DNA from: Rhynchopus sp. YZ270_cl-10
Lineage: Eukaryota > Euglenozoa > Diplonemea > Diplonemida > Diplonemidae
Length of the DNA: 64,000 nucleotides
Direction: 5' to 3'
Assembly: GCA_964035575.1 (NCBI GenBank)
Contig: OZ037841.1
Coordinates: 1,364,001 to 1,428,000 of the forward strand
The notes under the pieces were generated by a model. The model searched no databases and was not told the DNA's origin. It saw only the letters and a list, made by a program, of their open reading frames with translations. Below are positions 43,201 through 52,811 of the stretch, in pieces; within the stretch, counting starts at the first letter, position 1, and every line of letters starts with the position of its first letter. A program made the translations under genes and the position numbers.

Positions 43201-43686
43201 TCGAATAAGGGGACACCGTTGGAGCGTGGGTTTCATGAGGAGTTCTTGGAGCCGGTTTCACCGCCGTTTGCGTTGCCAGGGAGCGGCCAGTCAAGCCCAC
43301 TGCTTTCCGAGCTGAACGTCACGATTTCTGCGTTTGATGCGCCCCCGCTTAGCGTTCCACCACGTGCCCCTAGGACTGGGTCGAGAAATGGTTTCAAGCC
43401 GATGCGCTCTCCGTTGAGGACGAATTCTGGGTTTGGGCGCGGCAGAAGAGACAGTCTTAGCTCAGCCACCAGCGCAGGGCTTGCCAGTGCAGCTGCGGCA
43501 GTTGTGGCGCGTAATGACGCAGAGAACGTGTCAGGTGATAAGTCCCCTGCAGTAGAGGGCATGCGTCGCAACAGGGCGCTCTCCGAGATAAAGCTTGTGG
43601 GCGGGACCTTTATCGAACCTGAAAAAGATGGCAAAGAACAGCTAACGAGACCTGTCAGAGCGCGGGCGAGTACGTTTTCTAAGTAG
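40220..43686 (+). CDS. Large Thr/Pro-repeat membrane protein, frame slip in the repeat
   Basis: Begins with a signal peptide (MFILGVLCLLWCAVQTDA). Residues to about 140 form a Cys-containing ectodomain, followed by a stalk of TEAPATIAPATVAP-type repeats (about residues 165 to 500), then a domain with about seven hydrophobic segments (for example VIGNLGIFLAAATLHFFA, ASFLVIFVMLLIVLTVKPY, VATILMVVSLACILVKVI) and a Ser/Pro-rich cytoplasmic tail. The frame opened at 40220 stops at 41311, while the frame continuing to 43686 is open across the repeat. The slip lies at about 41299-41314, where one repeat copy has one A fewer than its siblings. Either a young null allele or an assembly/sequencing error in a repeat. 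Same architecture as the 60155 gene. Confidence 0.7.
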
Positions 43687-43749
43687 GGACTGCTCTCGTG
43701 TCTCGGCGATCGTGCATCGAGCGTTGAGGGTGCAGTGCCTGTAAACTTC

Positions 43750-43915
43750 GCTAACTCTTCAGGGCTGATGAGCGGTTGTGCACCGCCCCCATTCACACTA
43801 CGGTACGGGCAACTCATTAGGTTTCCTTTTCACACCTTCTGGTTGTTGACTGCAGGGTGCTTTGTGTTTTCATCCGGATGGATGGCATCGTACGTGGGTG
43901 CCTACTCCTTTTACT
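43750..43915 (+). repeat. Dispersed repeat family D
   Basis: GGCTGATGAGCGGTTGTG, TTCACACTACGGTACGGG, GTTGACTGCAGGGTGCTTTG, TTTCATCCGGATGGATGGC and ATCGTACGTGGGTGCC. It is the fullest copy together with 47690-47870. Confidence 0.8.
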
Positions 43916-44032
43916 CACTTCTACTGAACTGCAGAAGGCGGTCTTTTCTTTTTTTTAGTGTTTGTTGATTTTTCTTTTCTTTTCCGGCAATGACACGACC
44001 AGGTCGGGCAGTTCTCTTCCGATCTTTTCATT

Positions 44033-44077
44033 AAGGTGACTAAGACGAGATGCTTAGGTGCATCTCACAAACTTGTA
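44033..44077 (+). repeat. Hairpin repeat family A
   Basis: GGTGA-CTAAG-ACGAGATG-CTTAG, then GTGCATCTCACAAACTTG. Confidence 0.8.
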
Positions 44078-44614
44078 TTTTCTTTTTTTAGCACTGTTTC
44101 TCTAGAGCTTGAAGCAGAGTACTTAAGTTTCGCTGTGCTACACATTTTAGTCGATTGGCTACGATACCCCATCCCCTGCGCCGCCGCAGCTGTTTTTTGC
44201 ACCACAAAAAAGACAAGGCAGGCAGGGAGGGGAGAATTGCCACATCAACCTATTGAGTTTGCGCAGTGTAAACTAAAGGGGGTCTCAGTTATGCTTGATT
44301 TAGCAAGTAATATCGGGAAGCCTCTTTTTTACTTTCAACATGTCATCTAATAATTTTCCCGACCCTCTCGTGTATTTATTTGTCCCCCGGTTAGACCGGT
44401 AATGAAAAAATTAAAAACCCGGAACCCAGTAACGGGTGCCATTCATGTTTCGCTATGGGCAAATCAGAAGTCAAGAACAAACGTGGATATTTCGGATTCT
44501 GAAATGCTAAGGGGCCCCTCCAATGTTATTGCCACAATTCTGTATATTTCTCAACTTCAAACCCCCACAAAGATATATCGTTTTTGGCTTTATTGAGAAC
44601 ACCCCTCCCGCAAG

Positions 44615-45755
44615 CAGGCTTCGCGCTAACTTTTGGAAAAAAATCTGAAAAATCGTGTTTCGGGACCAAAAAAACGCACCTCAAATAGTTGTGCGTCAGG
44701 GGGGTGAAAAAACAGTGTTTTGTGGCATTTCCGAGCCAATCCCGCGTTGTGGTGGGGCATATTCGGGAAAATGGACAAAATTTTAGTGACTTAAATTTTC
44801 ACAAAATATGAACCCATACTCTTAAACAAGGGGCATTTTCAGGTCTGAAAACCCAAATTCAGATGAAATTGTGGTGTTTTGACTGGGAACAGGTAGCGCC
44901 GCAGGCGCACGGTACCCAACTTTTGTCTTTTTATTTTTCCCTTTTTTCTGCTTTCTTTTGATTGCACGAGCCGATTGCTCTCCACGGTGGGGTCACATGT
45001 GTGCGCAAAAACACTCTAAAGTACTCTTACTCTGAACGATGAGATTCCTCTGGTTTTAGTAAGGAAACCCCTGTTTGCAAAAAGTGCGTAAATTTCCTGT
45101 GGCTTTTTCCCGCCAAGAGGTCGTTTCGTTTCATTTCCGAACCAATCCCGGATTGTGGTGGGGGATGTACGGAAAAATGGACAAAAATGCAGCGACTTAA
45201 AATTTGACAAAACATGAGCCCATACTGGTAAACAAGGGTTATTTTCAGGTCTGAAAACCCAACGTACTGAAGAAGCTATCGGTAATGTAGTGATGGCGGT
45301 GGGGTTTCAGTGACCACAGAGAAGAGTGAGAAAACCCAGGACGGTTATGGCCTCGGAGGGGGTGTGCCCCATGGCGTCCTAATCAATCTTATCCGTGAGG
45401 GAGGGGGGATCATCCTCAGGGGGGATGTGGAGTCGTACTCAAAATAAAAAGAACTGTACATAAGTACATCATGTTTAAACATAAAGGAGGGTAGGAACAG
45501 GTAGCGCCGCAGGCACACGGTACCCAACTTTTTTCTTTTTTTCTTTTCCCTCTTCTCTGCTTTCTTTTGATCGCGCGAGCCGATTGCTCTCCACGGTGGG
45601 GTCACATGTGTGCGTGAAAACACTCTAAAGTACCCTTACTATGAAATATGAGATTCTCTGGTTTTCTTAAGGAAACCCCGGTTTGCAAAAAAAAAACGCA
45701 CCACAAAAATATCCAAAAATCCCGGGACAAAGGACAGAAGTTAGCGCAAAGCCTG
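44615..45755. mobile_element. Non-autonomous hAT element with 8-bp TSD
   Basis: TIRs CAGGCTTCGCGCTAACTTTTG and (complement) CAGGCTTTGCGCTAACTTCTG. The perfect duplication CCCGCAAG lies at 44607-44614 and 45756-45763. It has no transposase. The interior repeats two blocks of the 33038-37980 hAT element: block 1 (GTGGCATTTCCGAGCCAATC, GACAAAATTTTAGTGACTT) at about 44728-44870 and 45130-45262, block 2 (GGTAGCGCCGCAGGCGCACG, CCACGGTGGGGTCACATGTG) at about 44891-45110 and 45499-45720. Order: TIR, 1, 2, 1, unique 230 bp, 2, TIR. Confidence 0.92.
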
Positions 45756-46043
45756 CCCGCAAGGGGGGGGTTTTTTTTTCTTTTACATTTTCCAGGAGTT
45801 TTTCATACAGTGCAACGAGGCTAAGTCGTCCTCGCTATGGCCGGATAAGAAAAACTCAGGCGTGGTCCCCTGCTGAGGCGTACTTAAACGCAAAAGTCAC
45901 CCCGAGAACGCTCAGCCGTGCTTTAGATATATTTTCCAGTCAGGCCATTTGTTCAGGCGTACTAGGCCTCGCTTGCCTCGTATTGTTTTGATTAGTGTTG
46001 TGCCTTTTTTACGTTCCCCATTTTTTTTACCCATCCCCCTTTT

Positions 46044-46762
46044 TGGGGTGATCTGGGGTCTTTTTTTTCAAGATTATTCACTAGCCATTCACAAAAATTC
46101 ACGAAAACCCACACACCCGCGTATCACGTGTGTTTCCGCCTCGTTGTGAATTTTTGTGGTTTTTTTGTGGTTTTTGGTGTGGGTGCATAACCGATTACCC
46201 GTGTTTCTACCAGTTTAAACGCCGGCATTTGCATTTCCGGAATCCGCCCGGCCAGTGGTGGGGTCAATTTGCCGAAATGGACAAGTTCTCGTTTTTGGTC
46301 AATTTCCACAGTATACACAGTGTACACAGGGGATTGGGAGTACAGTACAGTACAGTACAGTACAGTACAGTACAGTACAGTACAGTACAGTACAGTACAG
46401 TACAGTACAGTACAGTACAGTACAGTACAGTACAGTACAGTACAGTACAGTACAGTACAGTACAGTACAGTACAGTACAGTACAGTACAGTACAGTACAG
46501 TACAGTACAGTACAGTACAGTACAGTACAGTAGTACTACCTCCTTGCAAACCCCAAAAAAAATCACAAAACCTGCACTAGCGATTCACATAAATTCACAA
46601 AAGTTCACAAACATTCACAAAAATTCGCATCACCTGCACAAAACATTCACATTCATTCACAAAAACTCCCACACCCGCGTATCACGTGCGTTTTCGCCTC
46701 GTTGTGAATTTTTGTGAATGGCCGGTGAATAATCTTGAAAAAAACGACCCCAGATCACCCCA
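46044..46762. mobile_element. MITE with long TIRs, 5-bp TSD
   Basis: Ends TGGGGTGATCTGGGGTC followed by TTTTTTTCAAGATTATTCAC and their complement. Flanked by CTTTT at 46039-46043 and 46763-46767. The inner arms (CCCGCGTATCACGTG, CGCCTCGTTGTGAATTTTTG) are also repeated. The centre carries a 190-bp (TACAG)n array. The 46186-46218 stretch CATAACCGATTACCCGTGTT recurs at 53161. Confidence 0.8.
46341..46530 (+). repeat. Pentanucleotide microsatellite (TACAG)38
   Basis: Uninterrupted 190 bp of TACAG inside the MITE. Reads as Tyr-Ser-Thr-Val-Gln repeats in every frame without stops, so long ORFs across it are artefacts. Confidence 0.98.
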
Positions 46763-47223
46763 CTTTTGAGTCACAGTTACCAAGTGCGAGCCTTGGCTCG
46801 CCAACATTTTCTTTTTTGTGGGACAGGAAAGACCGCTTCTTCTATTACGCGCCCACAGTACATGAGTTCAGTTTAGTTTTTCAGTATTTTTTTTTTCTCT
46901 TTTCCATTGCTCCGCGAGGTTGCACCCATGCCAGATTTTTTTTTTCTTGCGCTATTCTGATGATTGAAGGCTGAAGTAGAGACATCTTCAGGTTGCTGTC
47001 GGGGATAGCTGGAGATGGCACCGTGTATCTCAGAGGAGTGTCTGCACCTTATCTACATCACCTTGTTGTTTTTTCCCCCCAGTGCCTGCGCCCAGAGGTG
47101 TGTGCACTATTAATTTTACTTCATTTTCTTATGGAGCTGCCATACAGCGCAGTCAGGGTCCTTTCCACCTCTAAAGCTATTACCACACTCGCGGGATGAA
47201 GTGTGCCGTCTGTATTTCCTCCC

Positions 47224-47392
47224 GTACACGACGTTGAAGTAAATTACTTTACTTGTGGTTTTACATGTCATTTTTTTTAGTTGTGTTTAAGCTGTACGCT
47301 TACGTTTTTACGTGTGCCACAAGTAAACTATTTTCACAAGTAAAATTACATGTAAAATCACAAGTAAAGTCATTTACTTCAACGTCGTGTAG
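47224..47392. mobile_element. Small palindromic MITE, about 169 bp
   Basis: Ends TACACGACGTTGAAGTAAAT in inverted copies, continuing as ACTTTACTTGTGGTTTTACATGT on the left and with two changes on the right. The middle also carries ACTTGTG units. Target duplication not clear. Confidence 0.8.
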
Positions 47393-47689
47393 GTCGGAGG
47401 GGGTATGCGGGACTATTCTGTATTGTCCTCAGGGAGGTGAACGTCCCTGCCCCTACTAAATGCAAGTTAAACCCTGGCAGGGTATAAATGCTGGGCCAGT
47501 GGCTACCCCATGCTATGAAGGGTGTTGCTGAGCACCCTGAGCATGAAACAGCGACGTCAGAAGTCAGGCCAGAGCTTGCTCCACACCTTGGGGTTATGGC
47601 GTGCTGCCTGGAAGAACATCCACGTAAATCACTAAGAGAGGGTGAGCCCCACTGTCGGTACACGCCAAGAGCGATCCCGTGCTGTAATC

Positions 47690-47870
47690 TTTACAGCTCT
47701 TCAGCAGAAGGTGGGCCGCTGGCTGATGAGCGGTTGTGTTCACACTACGGTACGGGTAATCCATGTGGTTTCTTTTTTATACCTTCTGTTGTTGGCCGGG
47801 TACTGCTTGCTTTTTCATACGAGGCTGGCATCATACGTCAGTCGGAGGTATCTGCATCAACAACTACAGT
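47690..47870 (+). repeat. Dispersed repeat family D
   Basis: GGCTGATGAGCGGTTGTG, TTCACACTACGGTACGGG, CTTCTGTTGTTGGCCGGG, TCATACGTCAGTCGGAGG and ATCTGCATCAACAACTACAG. Diverged from 43750 but collinear. Confidence 0.8.
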
Positions 47871-48043
47871 TTTTTTTGTTTTGTTTTGTTATTGTATTTT
47901 TACGATTTTCAAACGCGCGTTCAAAAAAAAGAGAGGCGTGCATTCGTCTACAAATGCCGAACTCTTTTTTTTCGAACGCGCGTCTTTTTTCCCCTCTTTC
48001 TTTGGTACATTCATTGCACCCTATTATACTTTCTAGTAGAATA

Positions 48044-48699
48044 CAGTCCAACCTCTATTTTATAGATTTCTAATTTATAGAATGGCCAAAAATGGCCGGA
48101 AATTAATTAATTAATCTATAAATTACAAATCTATAAATTGCGATTCTATAAATTATAGATGGGTGACCTAGCCCCTACCGTTGCCCCCTTGTATACCCAC
48201 CCCTGCTACCCGCCACCACTCATAATCTCTACAGTTTACCCACTTTCACCTTCACTTTCACTTTCACTCATAAAATGTCCCTGCCCACTCTGTGTTGAGA
48301 ACGCGGAACAAAGCCACCCAGACCCCTTCTTCTCTCTCCAACGTGCTAAGAGAGATGTTGAAGAGCGAGCAGGTTCTCGCCGGGGATGAGGAGGCCATCC
48401 AGGCCTTTCTGAACAGAGCGCTGATGGATGATGATGAGCAGCAGCAGCAACAGCAGGAGGCGCAGCCTTGCGGGTTTGCGGGTTTACACACCACATCCTA
48501 CAGGAAAAATACAAAATACCTTACCACACCATACCATACCATCAAAAAATTTTCCGGCTCCGCCGGAAAATTGAAAAAAAATTAATTAATTATTTTCCCC
48601 TCTCAAAAAATTCCTAAAATAAATTATTTATTCTATAAATTATAATACTACAAATTAGGATTCAAAAAATTAAAATGCTATAATTTAGAGTTAGGACTG
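48044..48699. mobile_element. Tc1/mariner (pogo-like) MITE with TA duplication
   Basis: TIRs CAGTCCAACCTCTATTTTATAG and (complement) CAGTCCTAACTCTAAATTATAG, 18 of 22 matching, between TA at 48042-48043 and TA at 48700-48701. The CAGTC start and TA target are usual for pogo/Tc1 relatives. The AT-rich arms repeat TCTATAAATTA; the GC-richer centre (about 48250-48500) looks captured. Confidence 0.82.
48355..48540 (+). pseudogene. Coding fragment carried inside the pogo-like MITE
   Basis: Open frame with good coding composition (MLKSEQVLAGDEEAIQAFL, NRALMDDDE, then Gln run and QPCGFAGLH) in DNA that differs in base composition from the AT-rich arms. Upstream pyrimidine-rich DNA with CTTTCACTTTCAC repeats and an ATG at 48275 in another frame may be its original 5' region. 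Parent gene not in this window. Could be a captured exon or a chance frame. Confidence 0.4.
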
Positions 48700-50032
48700 T
48701 AGAAAGTATATGGAATAATTTTTCTTTCCCCCTTTTTCGAACGCGCGTTCGGAGCCTATTACACGCAGTTATTAGAAACCGGAACAATATAGCCAACGTT
48801 ACCATCGTCTAATTCTGACTATTTTCTCTCCCTCCCGTGAAAAACTGTCTAGCTTTAAGCTTGTGGTCCATCGCGGCTGTTTCCAGAATTGTGCAACATC
48901 GCAGCGCTTGCCTCTAGGAGCTATTTCCCTGTAGGCGTGCAGGGGAAGCATGTTTCAATATTTGTCTCCCCCTTAGTTTTGTATACGTACCTCCTCCTAT
49001 GCTATCAATTTATTGATTGCATAATAATTTATGATGAAAATACTTTATACGAGTTTTTTTTTATACTGCATGTTCCAAAAAATGGAACAGAAAACCCCAA
49101 TTACTTCCTGTGTGGCTATGGGAAGTTGACAAAACGCACATTACACATACACAATCACCCCTCCTCCCTCTCTGCCTCCCTACAAGCATCCTTCTTTTGT
49201 ACTCAGGTAGCTACGTAGCCTTCAGGGAGGCAATCGTGTGCTAATACAGAAAGTATCAGTCAAGGCTGTCCTTACAGACGCATGCCAAAGCGGCCGCCAC
49301 ATGGGTGTGGACTTTAGATTGAAGTTTCATCATTGTACTAGCCCAGGGAGGGTTCCCGGCTACCGGCGAGGTCTCTTCCAATCCGTTCCCTAGTTTCCTA
49401 GGGGGGCCTCCTTGGCTTCACTGGCTAGGGCTCTGCAGGTCCCTCCACACATGTTGTGTGCCTGCCTTCAGCACCCAGGGTAGCATACCCAGCACCTTTT
49501 ACCCTCAGGTCAGACCTTCATAGAGTTTCAGGAGGAGTGCCACAAAAGGGCCCCCGGATGCAATTTAACGTCCAGCCCAGGACGTACTTCTTTTTTTTAT
49601 ACCTATCTCCCCATACTTTCATTTACCCTCCTGTCATTACTTATTTTAGCATGAAAGGCTCAGGATGTTAAGATTTTTTTGTTTTTGTTTTTTACACCTT
49701 CTCTCACTTCTTTGTATTTGTACACACCGCGCCCGTTTTTAACAAAGTGTCGGTCAGATTCGGCAACAAATTTTGTAAAGGAGAAGGGCATACGTTATGT
49801 ACCGCACAGTCCCATCTCCCAACACCCCCCATCATGTCTCTATTTTTTTGCTCTGGTTTTATGTTTCTCTGCAAAATAAATTGGTGTGATCGGAACCCAA
49901 ATTCCCCGTACTTTTCCCGTCTGGCTTCCGACCACACTAATAAGTGCATCACCAGAGCAGATAGCGCACCGATTTCTAGTTATTTTTCGGCCCACTCTTC
50001 AAAACCTAGCGTGTTCCAGCGCGATAACTAAA

Positions 50033-50065
50033 GATGTGTGTGCACGAGAGGCACTCATCTTCAAG
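50033..50065 (+). repeat. Hairpin repeat family A, alternative stem
   Basis: GTGTGC-ACGAGAG-GCAC followed by TCATCTTCAAG. Confidence 0.7.
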
Positions 50066-50235
50066 TTTGTTGTTTCCAACTTTCTTTCGATATCCGCAGA
50101 CGTGTTAAACAGGAGCACGGACAATCGGATGTGTTGAAAAAATACTCATCAAACTCAAAACCTGTTTGTGTTTTTTTCTTTCTTTCCTATTAGTTTTCGT
50201 TTTTCATTTACTTTTTACATTATTTTCATTTCTTT

Positions 50236-50262
50236 GGATGACTAAGCACGCTTAGGATCTTT
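50236..50262 (+). repeat. Hairpin repeat family A, minimal loop
   Basis: GATGA-CTAAGC-AC-GCTTAG-GATC. The stem is perfect although the loop is almost gone. Confidence 0.7.
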
Positions 50263-50720
50263 ATTTTTGTCTATTTTGTTGCGATTAGCAATGCGGCTGG
50301 TAAGCCGCTTGTCTACAAAAAAACGGAGTTCCGAAAAATGGACTTTTACATTAAAAAAGGCGTTCTTTAACTTATCACCCCGCTCCTCCCCCCTCGTCGC
50401 ACACCCCGCTAGAGTGTCCCTGTTGTGTCGTACCCTTGCACAGAGAGAGCTAGAAATATTGTCCAACAAGAATCTTCAAAACTAAAAAAATGACCAATCC
50501 AAACCTATCTCGCCCAGGGTCTAGGTACCCTGGGTTTCCATTGATCCCCGTTCGTTACCTGACGAGTGGAGGCGGGAGGAGGACGTAGCGGTATCCACAA
50601 AATGAGAGGCAAGGAACTGTGGAGCTCAAACGGAAAAAGCGAGACGCCTACACGTTATCGGTTACGTTATCGGTTATTCAATTATTCAAAGGAAAATCCT
50701 GGGGGAGGGGGGAAAGCACA

Positions 50721-52811
50721 ATGCGCTGTCTTGAGGCGATTCTGTCGTTGGATGGCACACTAGACAAAAAGGGCGCAAGGAAGCGGGCGTTGTTCCTTGC
50801 CATCAATGTGGTGCTGTTTTTTATGGTGCTGAGTCTCATACTGATGCTGCTTGGGAACCTGCGCGGGGAGGTGGTTTACCTGTTCATCTTGTGTCTTGCA
50901 TTAGGGTTAGTCGTCGGCAGCTTCACCGTGATCGTCTGCAAACGCAGGCTGTCGACAACACTGATAGTGGGGATGTCGGGCTTCTGTTGGCTGTGCGCCG
51001 TGGTTGTGGACGTCATGTCGCGTGCACAAACGAAAGTCTCGTGGCCCGTGATTGTGCTTATAGTTGACTTCGTCCTTGTGATGGAGGTGCCCGCACGATA
51101 CAGCACATTTCTTGTCTGTGCGACAGTGATGTACCTCATCGTCATGTCTGTCGAGGAAGGCTTCAGGTTTGGTCTGCTAGACCTTCCCGGCATTATGCAA
51201 CAGTCCAACCGCAGGAGGTACATGGATGAGATATCGCTATGCACGGAGCTCCCCTGTGCGCGGAACACCATGCCAGGCCTGCTTACAGCACTCATGGTGT
51301 TCGTGATAGACTTCATCGCAACGCGAGGCTTCGCGCGTGGTCTCCTGAAGGAGCAGGCATCAATGCAAAGTACTATCAACACCGTGCAAGAAATTGCAGC
51401 GCTCCTGGCTGGCTACGACGTGGAGCAAGTGGCAGAGCTGCTCAAGGCTCATGAGGGTGACCTGCCCGAGGGGATGACAGCGGCATTGAGGGGATTGGAG
51501 GAGAATTTAAGGAAGTACCGTCCGTACCTCCCTGCTGCGCTGTTTGAGGAGGATGAGGACGGTGTGCAGCAGCCGACTGCGGCACCTCCTGGGCTTGACA
51601 GCGAGACAGCAACGATCGTGTTCACAGACATCCGCGCGTCGACGTCGATCTGGGAGAACGCACCTGAGGGGATGCGTGCTGGACTGCAGATACACAACGC
51701 TGTGATGCGTGAGGTGATGCGGATGTGTGATGGGTACGAGGTGAAGACCATTGGTGACGCATTCATGATTGCCTTTGCATCCACTTGCGACGGTGTGTCG
51801 TTTGGGTTGCGTGTGCAGGAGCGTTTGTTTGAAGCAGACTGGCCTGCGTCTCTGCTTGAGGATGCACCAATCTGCTCTCGGCAGGGGTCGCTGTGGGGTG
51901 GTCTGACTGTGCGCATTGGTGTGAACACTGGCCCTGTGACGGTGGAGCAGAATACGCTGACGGGACGGACAGACTACTTTGGACACACAGTGAACGTTGC
52001 CTCACGCCTTGAGAGCACATGCACGCCTGGTGCTGTGGCTTTGCCCTCTGACCTGTGGACGTCTGTCTCTGAGTCGTGCAGTGCTGTTGTTGGTGTGCCA
52101 GAGGCAGTTCACTTGAAGGGTGTATCGGGGAGCACGTTGGTGTGCTGTGTGTGGCCTGTCTCACTTGGTGGACGAAAGGGCACGGCACTGCGCGAGTGCG
52201 CATTAGCAGACATGAAGGCTATGACCGATTCGGTTAGCGTGTTTTCAACGGTACCTTCTGAACCATCTTCTGTGTCTTCGTACCGATTGGCACACACGAC
52301 CCGCCAGGTCTCTGGAACAGTGGGAGTTGCACAGCTTGCAGTGGGCGACGTGGGACACAGCACAGCCTTCCCTCACATGAGCTCAAGGATTGATGTACTG
52401 ACGATTGCACTGGAGCAGAGTGGAGGGAGTCTGGTGACGCTACTTGGGAACTGTGTCTGTGTTGGGTGGAACGTGTCGCGTTCTGCACCTGCACACATGG
52501 AAAACGCGATACGGTTTGTGCAGCGCATGTCTGATAAGTCCGCACTGAACGGGGTTGGTCTTGCAAGCGGCCCTGTGCAGCACGGGGATGTTGGCGCACG
52601 GAGCCAGCGCTTTGTGACTGTGATGGGGGATGTTGTGCGTCGGAGTTGGGCGCTGTGCGAGGAGGCTGTGCGTGACGGGGTCGTGTGTCTGTACGAGCCT
52701 CCTGAAGGGACAACACTGCCGTCTGCACTTGAAGACGTTCTTGTCCGGCACAAGGGTTGCTACCGGGTACTTGAGGCACAGGACAACAGGGAACGCGACA
52801 ATGTGGTTTAG
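50721..52811 (+). CDS. Class III adenylate cyclase, membrane-bound, 696 aa
   Basis: Makes cAMP from ATP by family. Start at 50721 (MRCLEAILSLDG); the frame is open 34 codons further up but those are unlike the family. Five or six hydrophobic segments lie at about residues 21-140 and one at 189-208, followed by a linker (YRPYLPAALFEEDED) common in kinetoplastid cyclases. The first catalytic domain keeps both metal Asp residues (FTDI, D303; GDAF, D346), the purine-binding Lys (EVKTIGD), DYFG and the NVASR pair (N425, R429). A second, degenerate cyclase-like domain (about 545-690: GVAQLAVGDVGHSTAFPH, VMGDVVRRSW) lacks the metal Asp motif, so it is probably structural. Active sites would form by dimerisation. 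Confidence 0.9.
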   Translation: MRCLEAILSLDGTLDKKGARKRALFLAINVVLFFMVLSLILMLLGNLRGEVVYLFILCLALGLVVGSFTVIVCKRRLSTTLIVGMSGFCWLCAVVVDVMSRAQTKVSWPVIVLIVDFVLVMEVPARYSTFLVCATVMYLIVMSVEEGFRFGLLDLPGIMQQSNRRRYMDEISLCTELPCARNTMPGLLTALMVFVIDFIATRGFARGLLKEQASMQSTINTVQEIAALLAGYDVEQVAELLKAHEGDLPEGMTAALRGLEENLRKYRPYLPAALFEEDEDGVQQPTAAPPGLDSETATIVFTDIRASTSIWENAPEGMRAGLQIHNAVMREVMRMCDGYEVKTIGDAFMIAFASTCDGVSFGLRVQERLFEADWPASLLEDAPICSRQGSLWGGLTVRIGVNTGPVTVEQNTLTGRTDYFGHTVNVASRLESTCTPGAVALPSDLWTSVSESCSAVVGVPEAVHLKGVSGSTLVCCVWPVSLGGRKGTALRECALADMKAMTDSVSVFSTVPSEPSSVSSYRLAHTTRQVSGTVGVAQLAVGDVGHSTAFPHMSSRIDVLTIALEQSGGSLVTLLGNCVCVGWNVSRSAPAHMENAIRFVQRMSDKSALNGVGLASGPVQHGDVGARSQRFVTVMGDVVRRSWALCEEAVRDGVVCLYEPPEGTTLPSALEDVLVRHKGCYRVLEAQDNRERDNVV

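Larger units (their letters stand above)
43687..44606. other. Spacer with dispersed repeats D and A
   Basis: Family D lies at 43750-43915, family A at 44033-44077. No gene supported. Confidence 0.55.
46763..48043. other. Spacer with repeats and a small MITE
   Basis: Family C fragment near 47078-47118, the MITE at 47224, family D at 47690-47870, and the palindromic word CGCGCG in AACGCGCGTTC/GAACGCGCGTC at 47907 and 47973 (also 48737). No gene. Confidence 0.5.
48700..50720. other. Two-kb spacer
   Basis: Contains the AACGCGCGTTC word at 48741, the CTATCAATTTATTGATTGCA word at 49001, and family A copies at 50033 and 50236. Short frames have no domains. No gene supported. Confidence 0.55.

Noticed and set aside
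46130-46717. Several ORFs of about 100-195 aa made of Tyr-Ser-Thr-Val-Gln or Cys-Thr-Val-Leu-Tyr repeats
   Set aside because: They only read through the (TACAG)38 microsatellite, which has no stop codon in any frame on either strand.
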